Of a stretch of 64,000 nucleotides of DNA, positions 1 to 8,352 are shown piece after piece. Under the pieces are notes generated by a model that was not told the origin of the DNA, ran no database searches, and saw nothing but the letters and a program-made list of their open reading frames with translations. Numbering within the stretch: the first letter of the stretch is position 1; every line of letters starts with the position of its first letter. The DNA is taken from the NCBI GenBank assembly GCA_036557285.1, contig DATBHW010000052.1, forward strand, positions 62,001-126,000, given 5' to 3'. The position numbers and the translations under genes are program-made. The DNA comes from Ktedonobacterales bacterium. GTDB lineage: Bacteria > Chloroflexota > Ktedonobacteria > Ktedonobacterales > DATBGS01.

Positions 1-2
1 CG

Positions 3-578
3 GTGTTGGATGCGGGGTGTGGTGAAGGGTATCTTGCCCGCATCCTTGCCAGGCGGGGAGCTACTGTGGCAGGAATAGATATTTCCCCACGCCTCGTCGA
101 GATCGCCCGCGCGAAAGACTCGGAAGGCAGGATCACCTATCAGGTGGCCGATCTCAGCCAACCGCTGCCTGCCTATCATCAGCACTTTGACCTGAGCGTG
201 AGTTGGTTCGTCCTCAATGACGTTGCCGACTACCGGGGCTTTCTCTCGACCCTGGGGTCCGTCGTCAAACGGGGAGGCCGCGCGGTGTTCTTCCTGAATA
301 ATCCCTACTCGATGGTGCTGCGCGGGCAAGTCACCAACTACTTTGACTCTGGGAAAGCGTTTCCCTACCGAGGCATGGCAGAGGCAGGCGTCCACGTCTA
401 TTATTATCAGCGAACCTTTGAGGAATATCTGAGTGCCTGCTTCGCGGCAGGATTTCAATTGCAACGCCTGGTAGACGTTCCCTCTCCCGAAGGCACGTTT
501 ACACGGACCAGCGCCACGCTGATTCCCATCGGCTATCACTTCCCCTTCTTTTTGATCCTGAGCCTGGTGAAGCCCTGA
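3..578 (+). CDS. SAM-dependent class I methyltransferase (5' end outside window)
   Basis: The visible 191 residues begin inside the SAM-binding Rossmann fold: the glycine-rich motif I (LDAGCGEG) is at residues 2-9, followed by an acidic end of strand 2 (GIDIS). The true start must lie upstream, because class I methyltransferases normally carry 30-50 residues before motif I. The GTG at position 3 is only the first in-frame codon. A DLSVSWFVLNDV segment fits motif IV. The C-terminal part (NNPYS, then an aromatic-rich stretch) resembles small-molecule methyltransferases of the UbiE/Methyltransf_11 group. The substrate cannot be inferred. It reads toward the convergent toxin-antitoxin pair. Confidence 0.8.
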   Translation: MLDAGCGEGYLARILARRGATVAGIDISPRLVEIARAKDSEGRITYQVADLSQPLPAYHQHFDLSVSWFVLNDVADYRGFLSTLGSVVKRGGRAVFFLNNPYSMVLRGQVTNYFDSGKAFPYRGMAEAGVHVYYYQRTFEEYLSACFAAGFQLQRLVDVPSPEGTFTRTSATLIPIGYHFPFFLILSLVKP

Positions 579-716
579 TGTGAGGAAGAAGCTACCGAGC
601 AGGAGTGCAGGTAGATATTCGCCAATACGTGGCGGCATAGAGGAGAGAAGTATAGTCTGCTTCTGAGAACCCTGCCCCCAAGGGTTTCTCGTTCCTGAAC
701 GATAGCGAGCTGAAGC

Positions 717-1043
717 TCAGGTTGAGGAAACAAACGTTGCTGTGATGGGTGTATCATCTGGTTCCGCTGGACGCAGAGTGATTTCCGCTTTTAGGCCCAG
801 GGCGGAGAGCAATTCTGTAATCGTCTCAAGAGTAGGGTTGGCTTCATCTCCGGTCAGAATACGGGTTACAGCTTCGCGCCGTCTTCCCATTCTTGTGGCT
901 AGCTCTTTCTGCGTTATATGCAGCGACCTGCGCGCCTCCTCAATGGCGTGCAGCAAGTTCAACGCTGCATCCATCTCACGAAAGCCAGCAGCGAACTCTG
1001 AATCTTTCATGTCTTCTTGCAGACGCTGATGAAAACGGCTCAT
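717..1043 (-). CDS. XRE-family HTH antitoxin (HigA-like)
   Basis: This 108-residue protein has a helix-turn-helix in its middle third (ITQKELATRMGRRREAVTRI, roughly residues 43-62), followed by the TLETITELLSALG segment typical of small XRE repressors. Its start overlaps the stop of the upstream toxin-like gene by 4 bp, so the pair is translationally coupled in toxin-first order, as in higBA loci. The expected role is to neutralise the partner toxin and to repress the shared promoter. The family assignment is secure; the antitoxin function is inferred from the pairing. Confidence 0.82.
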   Translation of the reverse strand: MSRFHQRLQEDMKDSEFAAGFREMDAALNLLHAIEEARRSLHITQKELATRMGRRREAVTRILTGDEANPTLETITELLSALGLKAEITLRPAEPDDTPITATFVSST

Positions 1044-1438
1044 AGCTGGTGCTCCAGTTCAGGCTCTTCAGGGCTAACCCTGCGTGTTCGCTGATAATCC
1101 TGCCAATAAGCAAATGCCAGCTTCAGATCAGATTTTGAGGCAGCCTCTCCACCACGTTTCACGTACCTGTGCAGCAAGACGGCTCTTGCGCTATCAAAAC
1201 CAAACAACTCGCGTCCCAACGACTGGCTATGAATGGCGCGAATCTCCCATAATCCACTATATCCTCTGCACGCTTCGATGAGACCTCCACCAAGGTGAGG
1301 CCCATACTTTTCCAACTCCAAAGCAATGCGTCTTATCTTGGCAGCAAGTTTCGGGTTGCTACGCTTCAGCGTATCCTCAAAGAGTTCGGCGGGCTGTAGC
1401 CCATCCGCTTGCTCGTAATACTCTACCGTCCATCCCAT
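1040..1438 (-). CDS. RelE/HigB-like toxin (phage-derived Gp49-like)
   Basis: This 132-residue basic protein has the ParE/RelE-superfamily layout seen in Gp49/HigB-like proteins: VEYYEQADG at the start, two helices with KLAAKIRRIALELEKYG, then the strand block GLWEIRAI and LFGFDSARAVLLHRYVKRG. HigB-type toxins are ribosome-associated mRNA interferases. The usual closing Lys-rich segment (KRGGEAASKSDLKLAFAYW) is present, so the gene looks intact. It is the first gene of the pair and overlaps the HTH antitoxin by 4 bp. Activity is inferred from family and context. Confidence 0.8.
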   Translation of the reverse strand: MGWTVEYYEQADGLQPAELFEDTLKRSNPKLAAKIRRIALELEKYGPHLGGGLIEACRGYSGLWEIRAIHSQSLGRELFGFDSARAVLLHRYVKRGGEAASKSDLKLAFAYWQDYQRTRRVSPEEPELEHQL

Positions 1439-1508
1439 GAGAAGATGGTAACATAAAAATCACCAATTTTCAATATCCGGCCCCTCGCCTTCATCACTTC
1501 CTGGGGTC

Positions 1509-1943
1509 TCATACCGTCACCAGAAAGCCCACCAGGAAGCCCAGGACAGCGCCGATCAGCACTTGAAAGGGCGTGTGGCCGATCAGTTCGCGCAGGCGCG
1601 CCTGCTGAATCCCCTTCTTATCGAAGTAATCTTCCATCATCTGATTGAGGATGCGCGCCTGCACGCTCACCGCGCGCCGCACTCCGGCGGCGTCATACAT
1701 GACAATCGCGGCAAAGACTACGCACACCGCGAAGACCGGCGAATCCAGGCCCAACTGCTTCCCGGCGGCAGTTGCCAGCGCCGTCACAAAAGCCGAATGC
1801 GAACTGGGCATGCCGCCAGCCCCCGCGATATATTGAAAATCAAAGCGGCGGTCACGAATCAAGGCGATCAGCCCTTTGGCAACCTGGGCAAGCAGCAACG
1901 CCAGCACAGCGGCAATCAGGAGTTGGTTTTGCAGGAGCGCCAT
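1509..1943 (-). CDS. Divergent PAP2-family membrane protein (DUF212)
   Basis: This 144-residue integral membrane protein has about four hydrophobic segments (residues 8-28, 65-85 and a C-terminal pair). It carries the DUF212 signature: GGMPSSHSAFVTALA near residues 43-57, and MYDAAGVRRAVSVQARILNQ near 82-101. The PSSH and R/H residues resemble the acid phosphatase/PAP2 core, suggesting a lipid-phosphate phosphatase-like fold in the membrane. The biochemical substrate in bacteria is not established. It lies 42 bp downstream of xseB on the same strand and probably belongs to the same transcription unit. A GGAAGG ribosome binding site precedes the ATG. Confidence 0.88.
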   Translation of the reverse strand: MALLQNQLLIAAVLALLLAQVAKGLIALIRDRRFDFQYIAGAGGMPSSHSAFVTALATAAGKQLGLDSPVFAVCVVFAAIVMYDAAGVRRAVSVQARILNQMMEDYFDKKGIQQARLRELIGHTPFQVLIGAVLGFLVGFLVTV

Positions 1944-1985
1944 AGCACCTTCCCAGCGTTGTAAGGCGTGACCGCGTGACGGCCA

Positions 1986-2237
1986 CTAATGCTCACTCTC
2001 AAACGACGCCAACGTCAGACTTCCCGCGCTATCGGTGAGGAGCTGCTGCACGCGCAGTTCGGCGTCATCCAGCAGGCGCTCGCAGTACTGCGCCAGCTTC
2101 ATACCCTCCTCGAAATGGGCCATCGCCTCATCCAGCGAGAGATCGCCACCATCCATAGCCTCCACCGCCTGCTCCAGACGCTCAAACGCCTCCTCGAAGG
2201 TCAGCCCGACAAACTCATTCTGCTTCTGTTTGGTCAT
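1986..2237 (-). CDS. xseB: Exodeoxyribonuclease VII small subunit
   Basis: This 83-residue protein matches XseB: the core GLTFEEAFERLEQAVEAMDGG followed by LSLDEAMAHFEEGMKLAQYC and a Leu-rich C-terminal helix. Several copies of XseB bind one XseA to form exonuclease VII, which degrades single-stranded DNA to oligonucleotides in recombination and repair. It starts inside the last 23 bp of xseA, a typical coupled arrangement that supports co-translation. Length is normal for the family. Confidence 0.95.
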   Translation of the reverse strand: MTKQKQNEFVGLTFEEAFERLEQAVEAMDGGDLSLDEAMAHFEEGMKLAQYCERLLDDAELRVQQLLTDSAGSLTLASFESEH

Positions 2238-3492
2238 CCTGCTCGTCCTCCGCGACTAGATGCCAGACCACGCTGCGAATATGCCCATCGCGCACCTGAA
2301 TATCCAGTTCCTCCCCTGCTTCCACCTGATGCACGCTCTTCACTGTCTGGCCGTTGGCCTCGCGGCGCACCACCGCGTAGCCGCGCGCAATCGTCAGCAG
2401 CGGGCTGAGCGAGTTCAGATGCAGCGCCGCGCCGCGCAGACGCTCGCGGCGCATCCCCAGTACATGATCCAGGCGTTCGCTCATCGTGCGCGTGGCCTCA
2501 TCCACCTGCTGGCGAGCGCGGGTCAGGCGGCTCATGGGACTGGCGCGCACGAGATCGCGCTGATACCCGGTGAGCGCGCCGCGCAGCAGTTCCAGCTTAC
2601 TTTCCATCAACTCGGTCAGGCGTTCCTGGGCATCGGCCACCGAACGCCGCCACTCAGCCGCGTCAGGTACCGCCGCGGCGGCAGCGGCGGTGGGCGTGGA
2701 AGCGCGATAATCGGCTACAAAATCGGCGATGGTAAAATCGGTTTCGTGGCCTACGCCGGTAATCACCGGCAGGCGCGAGCGGTAAATCGCGCGGGCAACC
2801 TCTTCTTCGTTAAAGGCCCAGAGTTCTTCCACTGACCCGCCGCCGCGCGCCACGATAATCACATCCGCCGCGCCATGCGTGTTGAGCAGGTCAATGGCCG
2901 CCGCGATTTGCCTGGCGGCAGCTTCGCCCTGCACCAGCGTGGGCGCCAGAATCACGCGCACCAGCGGGCAGCGCGTGCGCAGCACCCGCAGCATATCGCG
3001 CAGCGCGGCAGCCTGGGGCGAAGTGACTATCCCAATCACACCTGGTACGCGCGGCAGCGGGCGCTTGCGCTCTTCAGCAAACAACCCCTCAGCCTCCAGG
3101 CGCTGTTTCATCTGCTCAAAGCGCAGATGGAGCAGCCCGACGCCAGCCTCTTCGATTTCCCCCACGACCAGTTGATAGTCGCCCCGGCTCTCATAAAGGG
3201 TCAGCCGTCCGCGCGCCAGCACCGCCATACCATTGCGCAGTGTCACCGGGGCTGGCGCGAGCAGCGGCGCAAAGAGATGGGCGCGCGAGTTGTGTGGAGC
3301 GCCCGCGCGACGAAACATCACGCAGCGCAGTTGCGCGCCCTCATCCTTGAGCGAAAAATATTGATGCCCGGCAGAAGACTGCGAGTAATTAGAAATCTCG
3401 CCCTGCACCCAAACGTCCTGCAAGAGCGGGTCTGTCTCCAGCACCTCTTTGAGATAAAGCGTCAACTGGCTGACCGCGAAGAGTTGCATCAT
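2215..3492 (-). CDS. xseA: Exodeoxyribonuclease VII large subunit
   Basis: This 425-residue protein has the full XseA architecture: an N-terminal OB-fold (LFAVSQLTLYLKEVLE, then DVWVQGEISN, residues about 4-100), the catalytic domain with GVIGIVTSPQAAALRDML (about 150-170), the signature IIVARGGGSVEELWAFNEE (about 213-231) and PVITGVGHETDFTIADFVAD. A coiled-coil C-terminal region contacts XseB. It cleaves single-stranded DNA in both directions. The gene lies 23 bp downstream of the AccB homologue and overlaps xseB, so it belongs to the pepP-efp-accB-xseAB run. Nothing is missing. Confidence 0.96.
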   Translation of the reverse strand: MMQLFAVSQLTLYLKEVLETDPLLQDVWVQGEISNYSQSSAGHQYFSLKDEGAQLRCVMFRRAGAPHNSRAHLFAPLLAPAPVTLRNGMAVLARGRLTLYESRGDYQLVVGEIEEAGVGLLHLRFEQMKQRLEAEGLFAEERKRPLPRVPGVIGIVTSPQAAALRDMLRVLRTRCPLVRVILAPTLVQGEAAARQIAAAIDLLNTHGAADVIIVARGGGSVEELWAFNEEEVARAIYRSRLPVITGVGHETDFTIADFVADYRASTPTAAAAAAVPDAAEWRRSVADAQERLTELMESKLELLRGALTGYQRDLVRASPMSRLTRARQQVDEATRTMSERLDHVLGMRRERLRGAALHLNSLSPLLTIARGYAVVRREANGQTVKSVHQVEAGEELDIQVRDGHIRSVVWHLVAEDEQDDQTEAE

Positions 3493-3515
3493 CTACTCGC
3501 TGGGGGCTAGAACGG

Positions 3516-4055
3516 CTAAACAGTGGTATCAATAGTCATCATATGCTGACCGTATTCCACCGGCTGACCGTCTTTAACGACAATCTCCACCACTCGCCCG
3601 GCGACTGGCGTCTCGACTTCATTCATCACATTCAGCGCCTCGACCGCGCCGACGATCTGCCCCACACGAACCTGATCGCCTACAGACACGGCGGCCTTGG
3701 AGCCGCGCTTCAAGCTGACTCGAAATGTACCCACCAGCGTCGCTGCCACCTTCTGGAGCGTTTCCGGGGCGGCTGGCGCAGACTCGGCACTCTCTGGCAC
3801 AGCCTCTTGCGCCGCCGCAGCCACCGCAGAAGCATTCTGGTCCTCCATAGCCGCCAGTACTGACCCGGCCCCAACGAGCGGCGTAGGCTTGCGCAGCGTC
3901 AGCCGCAGCCCCTCACTCTCGCGTTCAATGGTCAGTTCATGGACATCACTCGTATCCATCATCTGAATCAGCCGACGCACCTGCTCCACGCTGATGCTGG
4001 CATCTGGAGCGGTTGACGCCGCTGAAACCCTGGACTCGCCTTGCTCTTTTACCAT
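3516..4055 (-). CDS. AccB-like biotin/lipoyl attachment domain protein lacking the biotinyl lysine
   Basis: The 179-residue protein has AccB layout: an N-terminal helix pair (residues 20-60, SVEQVRRLIQMMDTSDVHEL), an Ala/Pro linker (about 68-104), and a C-terminal biotinyl-domain hammerhead (about 105-179). In functional AccB the motif is E-A-M-K-M-M-N and the Lys is biotinylated. Here it reads EALNVMNEVETP, so residue 142 is Asn (codon AAT on the minus strand, 3630-3632). The rest of the fold, including GQPVEYGQ near the end, is intact. accC, which often follows accB, is absent. As written the protein cannot carry biotin. It may be a structural or regulatory subunit comparable to plant BADC proteins, with a second, functional AccB elsewhere. 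A G-rich ribosome binding site precedes the ATG. Confidence 0.85.
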   Translation of the reverse strand: MVKEQGESRVSAASTAPDASISVEQVRRLIQMMDTSDVHELTIERESEGLRLTLRKPTPLVGAGSVLAAMEDQNASAVAAAAQEAVPESAESAPAAPETLQKVAATLVGTFRVSLKRGSKAAVSVGDQVRVGQIVGAVEALNVMNEVETPVAGRVVEIVVKDGQPVEYGQHMMTIDTTV

Positions 4056-4121
4056 CGCGCCCCCCTGTTCGCGTCATACCATACCGATCTGTATGCCTGC
4101 TGACGAAGCAAGCAGAAACCG

Positions 4122-4679
4122 CTATACCCGCTCCAGATAGGATGCGGTATCGGTTTTCACCCGGATCACATCGCCCGTACTGACAAAGAGCGGCACCTGC
4201 ACCGTCAGGCCCGTCTCCAGCGTGGCTGGCTTGGTTCCGCCAGTCGCCGTATCCCCCTTGAAGCCCGGCTCGGTATAGGTCACGCGCAGGTCCACTGTCG
4301 CTGGCGGCTCCAGCGACAGTGGTTCCTCATTATAACTGACCAGCTCAAACGTCAGCCCATCCACCAGATAATAGCGGTTATCGCCAAGCTGCGCCGTCGT
4401 GAGCGGAATCTGCTCGAAGTTTTCGGTATCCATGAAATAGTAATGATCGCCATCCTGATATTGAAACTGGACCGGGCGCTCATCCAGGTCCACGCGCGGA
4501 AACTTTTCGCCCGAATCGAAGGTGCGCTCGAAGATGGCTCCCGTGCGCAGATTGCGCATCTTCACACGCACAATCGCGCCGCCGCGCCCGATCTTAATAT
4601 GCTGCCATTCGATAATGCTCATCAATTGACCATCCAGGTCAATGGTCGCGCCGCGCTTCAGATCGCCCACCGAGATCAT
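4122..4679 (-). CDS. efp: Translation elongation factor P
   Basis: This 185-residue protein has the three EF-P domains: KOW-like domain 1 (residues 1-62), the OB domain II (PVQFQYQDGDHYYFMDTENF) and domain III ending VSTGDVIRVKTDTASYLERV. EF-P relieves ribosome stalling at polyproline. The tip of the domain 1 loop reads HIKIGRGGAIVRVK, so the modified position is Arg32 rather than the Lys of the EpmA/B system. Whether it is rhamnosylated is unknown, and no earP is visible. The many Pro-rich proteins in this window are plausible clients. An AGGAGG site precedes the ATG. It sits between pepP and the AccB homologue. Confidence 0.96.
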   Translation of the reverse strand: MISVGDLKRGATIDLDGQLMSIIEWQHIKIGRGGAIVRVKMRNLRTGAIFERTFDSGEKFPRVDLDERPVQFQYQDGDHYYFMDTENFEQIPLTTAQLGDNRYYLVDGLTFELVSYNEEPLSLEPPATVDLRVTYTEPGFKGDTATGGTKPATLETGLTVQVPLFVSTGDVIRVKTDTASYLERV

Positions 4680-4750
4680 CAGTTGTCCTCCTGCAAGACC
4701 AGCTTCGGGGCCAGCAAACTCCAGGGCGAGGAGTACGCTGGCCGCTCCTC

Positions 4751-5854
4751 CTAAGCATTCAGTACCAGTTCTTTTGGCGCGCGGGTCAGAATATTCACAC
4801 CCGTTTGGGTAATCACGCCCATATCTTCAATGCGCACACCGCCCCAGCCGGGGATATAGATGCCAGGCTCAATCGTCACCACCGCTCCCACGCGCAGCGG
4901 CGCGTCGGAGTTAAAGCGGCTCATGCGCGGGTATTCATGAACCTCCAGGCCAACACCGTGACCAGTGCCATGCACATAATATTCGCCGTAGCCCGCCTGC
5001 TCAATTGTCGCGCGCGCCAGCGCATCGGCAGCCTGGCCCACCAGGTCCGCGCGCAGCCCCGCCTCGCAGGCCATCTGCGCCCGCAAGACCACCTCATGAA
5101 CCTCGCGCAGTTTGGCGTCTGGCTCGCCCAGGCAGAGAGTGCGTGTCATATCCGAGCAATAGCCCTGATAGCGCGTACCCATATCTATCGTGATTGGCTC
5201 GCCTTTTTCCAACTTGCGCTCGGTTGGCGTCGCGTGCGGCAGGGCGGCATTTGGCCCGGAAGCGACAATGGAGGGGAACGACGCGTCTTCGGCTCCCTGC
5301 GCCAGCATAAAGCGCAGAATCTCCCAGGCCACTTCTTTTTCCGTCAGCCCTGGGCGAAGCCAGCCTTGCAGGTGGGCAAAGGTCTCATCGGTAATCTGCT
5401 GCGCCTGCCTGATACGCTCAACTTCGCCTTCATCTTTGCATTCCCGCAGCGGTTCGACGACATCGTTCAGCGCCTTTAGCGTGAAGGCATCTTTGCTCTC
5501 AGCGAGCATGCTTTGATAGATCGCCACCGAAACCCGCTCGGCCTCGAGGCCAACCGTCTGCCAGCCTTGCTGGCGGATCGTTTCAGCGAGGATGGGGCCA
5601 AATGCGGCCTGGCGAATGACCAGCGGCACATCAGGCGCTTCGCGCGTGGCCTGCTCGGTATAGCGCCCATCGGTGACAAGCAGCATTCTGTCGCTGCCGA
5701 TGAGCAACTGACCGGCAATATCCAGACCTTCATCGTGGGCATAAAAGCCGCTAAGATAATAGCGGCTCATATCCTGAGTAATCAGCAGCGCATCAACCTG
5801 TAATTCCGCCATCCTCTGGCGCAAGCGTTCGACGCGCTCGGCAGGTGTAGACAT
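4751..5854 (-). CDS. M24 family Xaa-Pro aminopeptidase
   Basis: A creatinase-like N-terminal domain (residues 1-125) precedes the pita-bread M24 catalytic domain. The metal ligands are visible in order: Asp in ITIDMGTRYQGY, Asp in CSDMTRT, His in GTGHGVGLEVHE, Glu in VTIEPGIY and Glu in VRIEDMG. These enzymes remove the N-terminal residue before proline. I chose the ATG at 5854 (MSTPAERVERLRQ, 367 aa) because GGAG lies 6 bases upstream. The frame stays open for 28 further residues upstream, to an ATG at 5938, but these look non-coding. It is the first gene of the minus-strand run that continues with efp. Confidence 0.92.
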   Translation of the reverse strand: MSTPAERVERLRQRMAELQVDALLITQDMSRYYLSGFYAHDEGLDIAGQLLIGSDRMLLVTDGRYTEQATREAPDVPLVIRQAAFGPILAETIRQQGWQTVGLEAERVSVAIYQSMLAESKDAFTLKALNDVVEPLRECKDEGEVERIRQAQQITDETFAHLQGWLRPGLTEKEVAWEILRFMLAQGAEDASFPSIVASGPNAALPHATPTERKLEKGEPITIDMGTRYQGYCSDMTRTLCLGEPDAKLREVHEVVLRAQMACEAGLRADLVGQAADALARATIEQAGYGEYYVHGTGHGVGLEVHEYPRMSRFNSDAPLRVGAVVTIEPGIYIPGWGGVRIEDMGVITQTGVNILTRAPKELVLNA

Positions 5855-6020
5855 TCGATTCTCCAGTGGCAGATAAGCTGAAGCTCGCGGCCCGGCCATG
5901 CTGGCAGCGCAGCCCAAGAACATGAGGTAGGGTGGCAAACGTGTGCCTTACAGGATGCCTTAAAGTGTGCCTTTAGAGAAGTATAGCACACCGGATGAGG
6001 GACCGTTTCTCTCGGCAAAG

Positions 6021-6050
6021 TTGACACCTGACGACCAAATAAGGTATTCT
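6021..6050 (+). promoter_or_regulatory. Sigma-70-type promoter for the Rrf2 gene
   Basis: A perfect -35 TTGACA (6021-6026) is followed after 18 bp by TATTCT (6045-6050), placing a start site near 6057, about 130 bases before the Rrf2 start codon. This makes the upstream ATG at 5967 an unlikely translation start. Confidence 0.7.
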
Positions 6051-6188
6051 AATGTTGGATACATCTATCGCGTAGGCCAGGAGCAACGCCTCAACTCTAA
6101 CCATTGCCATCGCCCGAACGCTACCCAGGCTCAGGTCAGTGGACGATTGGCTCATCCGTTGTCTGACGACGCGGAAGGGGGAACACAA

Positions 6189-6626
6189 GTGAAACTGACG
6201 ATGAAGAGCGACTATGGTTTGCGGGCGGTCCTTGATCTGGCGCACTATTACGGCCAGGGGCCGGTGCAATGCAGCGATATTGCGCACAGACAAGCCATCC
6301 CCGAATATTACCTGGACCAGTTGTTGATCTGTATGCGTAAAGCAGGGCTGATTCGCAGCGTGCGCGGCCCACAGGGCGGGCATTTGCTGGCAAAGCCGCC
6401 CACGCAGATCATGATGGGCGAAGTGATTCAGGCGCTCGATGGTTCGCTGGCCCCTATGGAATGTGTCACCGACCCCGGCTCCTGCAACCAATCTTCAGGC
6501 TGCGCGCTGCGCGAAGTCTGGCTGAAAGTTGATGAATTCACCCAGCAGTTGGTCATGAGCACCAGCATTGAAGAACTCGCCCGGCAGCATCACGTCGCTC
6601 CTGCCGAGGCGATGTATGACATTTAG
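6189..6626 (+). CDS. Rrf2-family transcriptional regulator with three-Cys cluster motif
   Basis: The protein begins MKLTMKSDYGLRAVLDLA, the standard Rrf2 N-terminus, at a GTG preceded by GGAAGGGG. An upstream in-frame ATG (5967) lies before the promoter. The winged HTH covers residues 1-65 (AIPEYYLDQLLICMRKAGLI, then VRGPQGGHLL). Three cysteines at 92, 99 and 105 (ECVTDPGSC..SSGC) match the positions of the [2Fe-2S] ligands of IscR (92, 98, 104), with one extra residue in the first gap. It therefore probably senses iron-sulfur status, redox or NO. Target genes are not visible; the neighbour osmC-rsmA pair is convergent. Length is 145 aa. Confidence 0.9.
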   Translation: MKLTMKSDYGLRAVLDLAHYYGQGPVQCSDIAHRQAIPEYYLDQLLICMRKAGLIRSVRGPQGGHLLAKPPTQIMMGEVIQALDGSLAPMECVTDPGSCNQSSGCALREVWLKVDEFTQQLVMSTSIEELARQHHVAPAEAMYDI

Positions 6627-6655
6627 CTGATAGCGTCCCCCAACGAACCAGCCGC

Positions 6656-7591
6656 TCACACCGTATCCTGGGACGCCGCCGCCAGTTTCCCCCATTCCTC
6701 CAAAGAAAGCGTTTCAGCGCGGCGGCGAGCATCAATGCCTGCCATTGTGAACCAGCCTTCCACCACCGGGGCCGACTCGTTCAGGCCCAGCATCAGCGCG
6801 TTGCGCAGCGTTTTGCGCTTCTGGCCGAAGCCCGCGCGCACGATCTGAAAAAAACGCTCGCGCGCCGCATCCTCCAGCGCGAGCGGCGGGCGCTCATAGA
6901 CATCAATGCGCACAATTGCCGAATCAACCCTGGGCGGCGGATAGAAGGACGAAGCGGGTACGCGCGCGATCAGGCGCGTCTGGCCGTAAAACTGCACGCT
7001 CACCCCCAGCAGGCTCAAATTGCCTGGCGCTGCCGTCAGGCGCTCGGCCACCTCCTGCTGCACCAGCACGACCATCCGCACTGGCGGCTGCGCGCATTCC
7101 AGAAAATGGCGCAGTGTCGAAGCCGTAATGTAATAGGGCAGATTCGCCACCAGCGCGTAGGGCGTCCCCTGAAAAAGAGCGCGCGGCTCCACTTCCAGCA
7201 GATTGCGCGGCAGAACCTCCACATTGCCCAGCGGAGCCGTCACCTCGCGCAGAATCGCCAGCACATCGCGCTCGATCTCCACCGCTACCACGCGCCCGCC
7301 CGGCCCCACCGCCCGCGCCAGCGCCACCGTCAATACGCCCATCCCCGCGCCGACTTCCAGCGCCGCCGCGTCAGGGGCCAGTTCCGCCGCCGTCACGATG
7401 CGCTCCAGCGCCTGGCGGTCCTCCAGCCAGTATTGCCCAAACGTCTTTTGCGGGCGCACGCCATATCGCTGAAGCAGACGCCGCACCACCGCCGGATCGC
7501 TCAGGTCAGGCACAGCGGAGAATCTATCGCTCTCGTTCTGACGCTCCTGCGGCTCTGTAGGTGGTTGCGCTGCCATCATCTCATCCTTCAT
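6656..7591 (-). CDS. rsmA: 16S rRNA (adenine1518/1519-N6)-dimethyltransferase
   Basis: This 311-residue KsgA/RsmA homologue dimethylates two adjacent adenosines in the 3' hairpin of 16S rRNA. Visible motifs: FGQYWL (family norm FGQNFL/FGQHFL), the SAM motif LEVGAGMGVLTVALA, EIE at the end of strand 2, and the catalytic motif IV VANLPYYI. The C-terminal helical domain contains RAGFGQKRKTLRNAL, which is highly conserved. Its ATG overlaps the osmC stop by 4 bp, so the two are coupled. The N-terminal 30 residues are a variable extension. Confidence 0.95.
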   Translation of the reverse strand: MKDEMMAAQPPTEPQERQNESDRFSAVPDLSDPAVVRRLLQRYGVRPQKTFGQYWLEDRQALERIVTAAELAPDAAALEVGAGMGVLTVALARAVGPGGRVVAVEIERDVLAILREVTAPLGNVEVLPRNLLEVEPRALFQGTPYALVANLPYYITASTLRHFLECAQPPVRMVVLVQQEVAERLTAAPGNLSLLGVSVQFYGQTRLIARVPASSFYPPPRVDSAIVRIDVYERPPLALEDAARERFFQIVRAGFGQKRKTLRNALMLGLNESAPVVEGWFTMAGIDARRRAETLSLEEWGKLAAASQDTV

Positions 7592-8025
7592 TCCTGGGGC
7601 TTGCGCGGCAGGGATACCGCTTGCACAGTGGAAAGCTGAACCGGCGTTCCCATCCTCAGAGAGTTCGGGATTTCGGCAACGCGATCTGTATGCTCCATCA
7701 ACGCCTGAATCTCCGCCTCGCTCGCCTCCGCTTCCACTTTTGCTGAAAAGGTCACATTCTGGGCGCGCACCGGCTCACCGCCCCAATCTCCGCTGACCTC
7801 AACCTGCACGCTTTTGACCACGATCCCCCGTTTGGCGGCCTCACGGTAAATATCGTTGCAATAACAGGCCCCAATCGAAAGAAACAGCAGTTCGCCACCA
7901 CTGTAACCAAGCCCCATGCCCCTGGCCTGTTCCGGGCGGTCAATCGTAAGCGTGCGATTGCCTGCCCAGCCAACCGCCGTAGGGGCTTCATGAACTGTGC
8001 GAACGTGTACTGTCAACTGCGCCAT
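7588..8025 (-). CDS. OsmC family protein
   Basis: A 146-residue OsmC/Ohr-superfamily protein. Start chosen at MAQLTVHVRT (ATG at 8025), 6 bases after GGAAGAGA; the frame extends upstream but lacks a better site. The family core is seen in GYSGGELLFLSIGACYCNDIYREAAKRGIVVKS (read in two parts), with the redox Cys pair spaced as CYC, and the C-terminal half has the VTFSAKVEA strand and EIPNSLRMG. OsmC-type proteins reduce organic hydroperoxides; this branch also includes uncharacterised members. It is co-transcribed with rsmA. Confidence 0.88.
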   Translation of the reverse strand: MAQLTVHVRTVHEAPTAVGWAGNRTLTIDRPEQARGMGLGYSGGELLFLSIGACYCNDIYREAAKRGIVVKSVQVEVSGDWGGEPVRAQNVTFSAKVEAEASEAEIQALMEHTDRVAEIPNSLRMGTPVQLSTVQAVSLPRKPQE

Positions 8026-8155
8026 TGCATCTCTTCCCTCATGGACAATACTTGCCCGTTTTCCACACTGCGCCTTTCTGGCTATCCTGCTCATCCGGCA
8101 GATGCTGGCAGTGTGATATATTCCTGAAGGCATTGTCAATATGATGCGCCTATTG

Positions 8156-8317
8156 GGTTCTACCAAAAAGCGGGGGCCACCTGTAGCGCCGCCGTCTCGG
8201 CGGCTCAACGCTGCGCCAGGGCGCGCGTTCGCCCTCCGGGCCACGGCGCCAGCAGGCCACCGTTGGCCGCCGAGACGGCGGCGCTACCAGCGGCAACCCC
8301 CGATCATTGGTGGAACC
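8156..8317. mobile_element. MITE copy A (palindromic, 9-bp target duplication)
   Basis: A 162-bp element begins GGTTCTACCA and ends in the complement TTGGTGGAACC. Inside are inverted arms TGTAGCGCCGCCGTC/GACGGCGGCGCTAC. It is flanked by CGCCTATTG (8147-8155) and CGCCCATTG (8318-8326), a 9-bp target duplication with one mismatch. No ORF for a transposase is present. It sits in the divergent gap between osmC and the cupin gene, so it may carry or separate their promoters. Confidence 0.88.
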
Positions 8318-8352
8318 CGCCCATTGTAATGCTTATCTGGAGGGCTACACCG

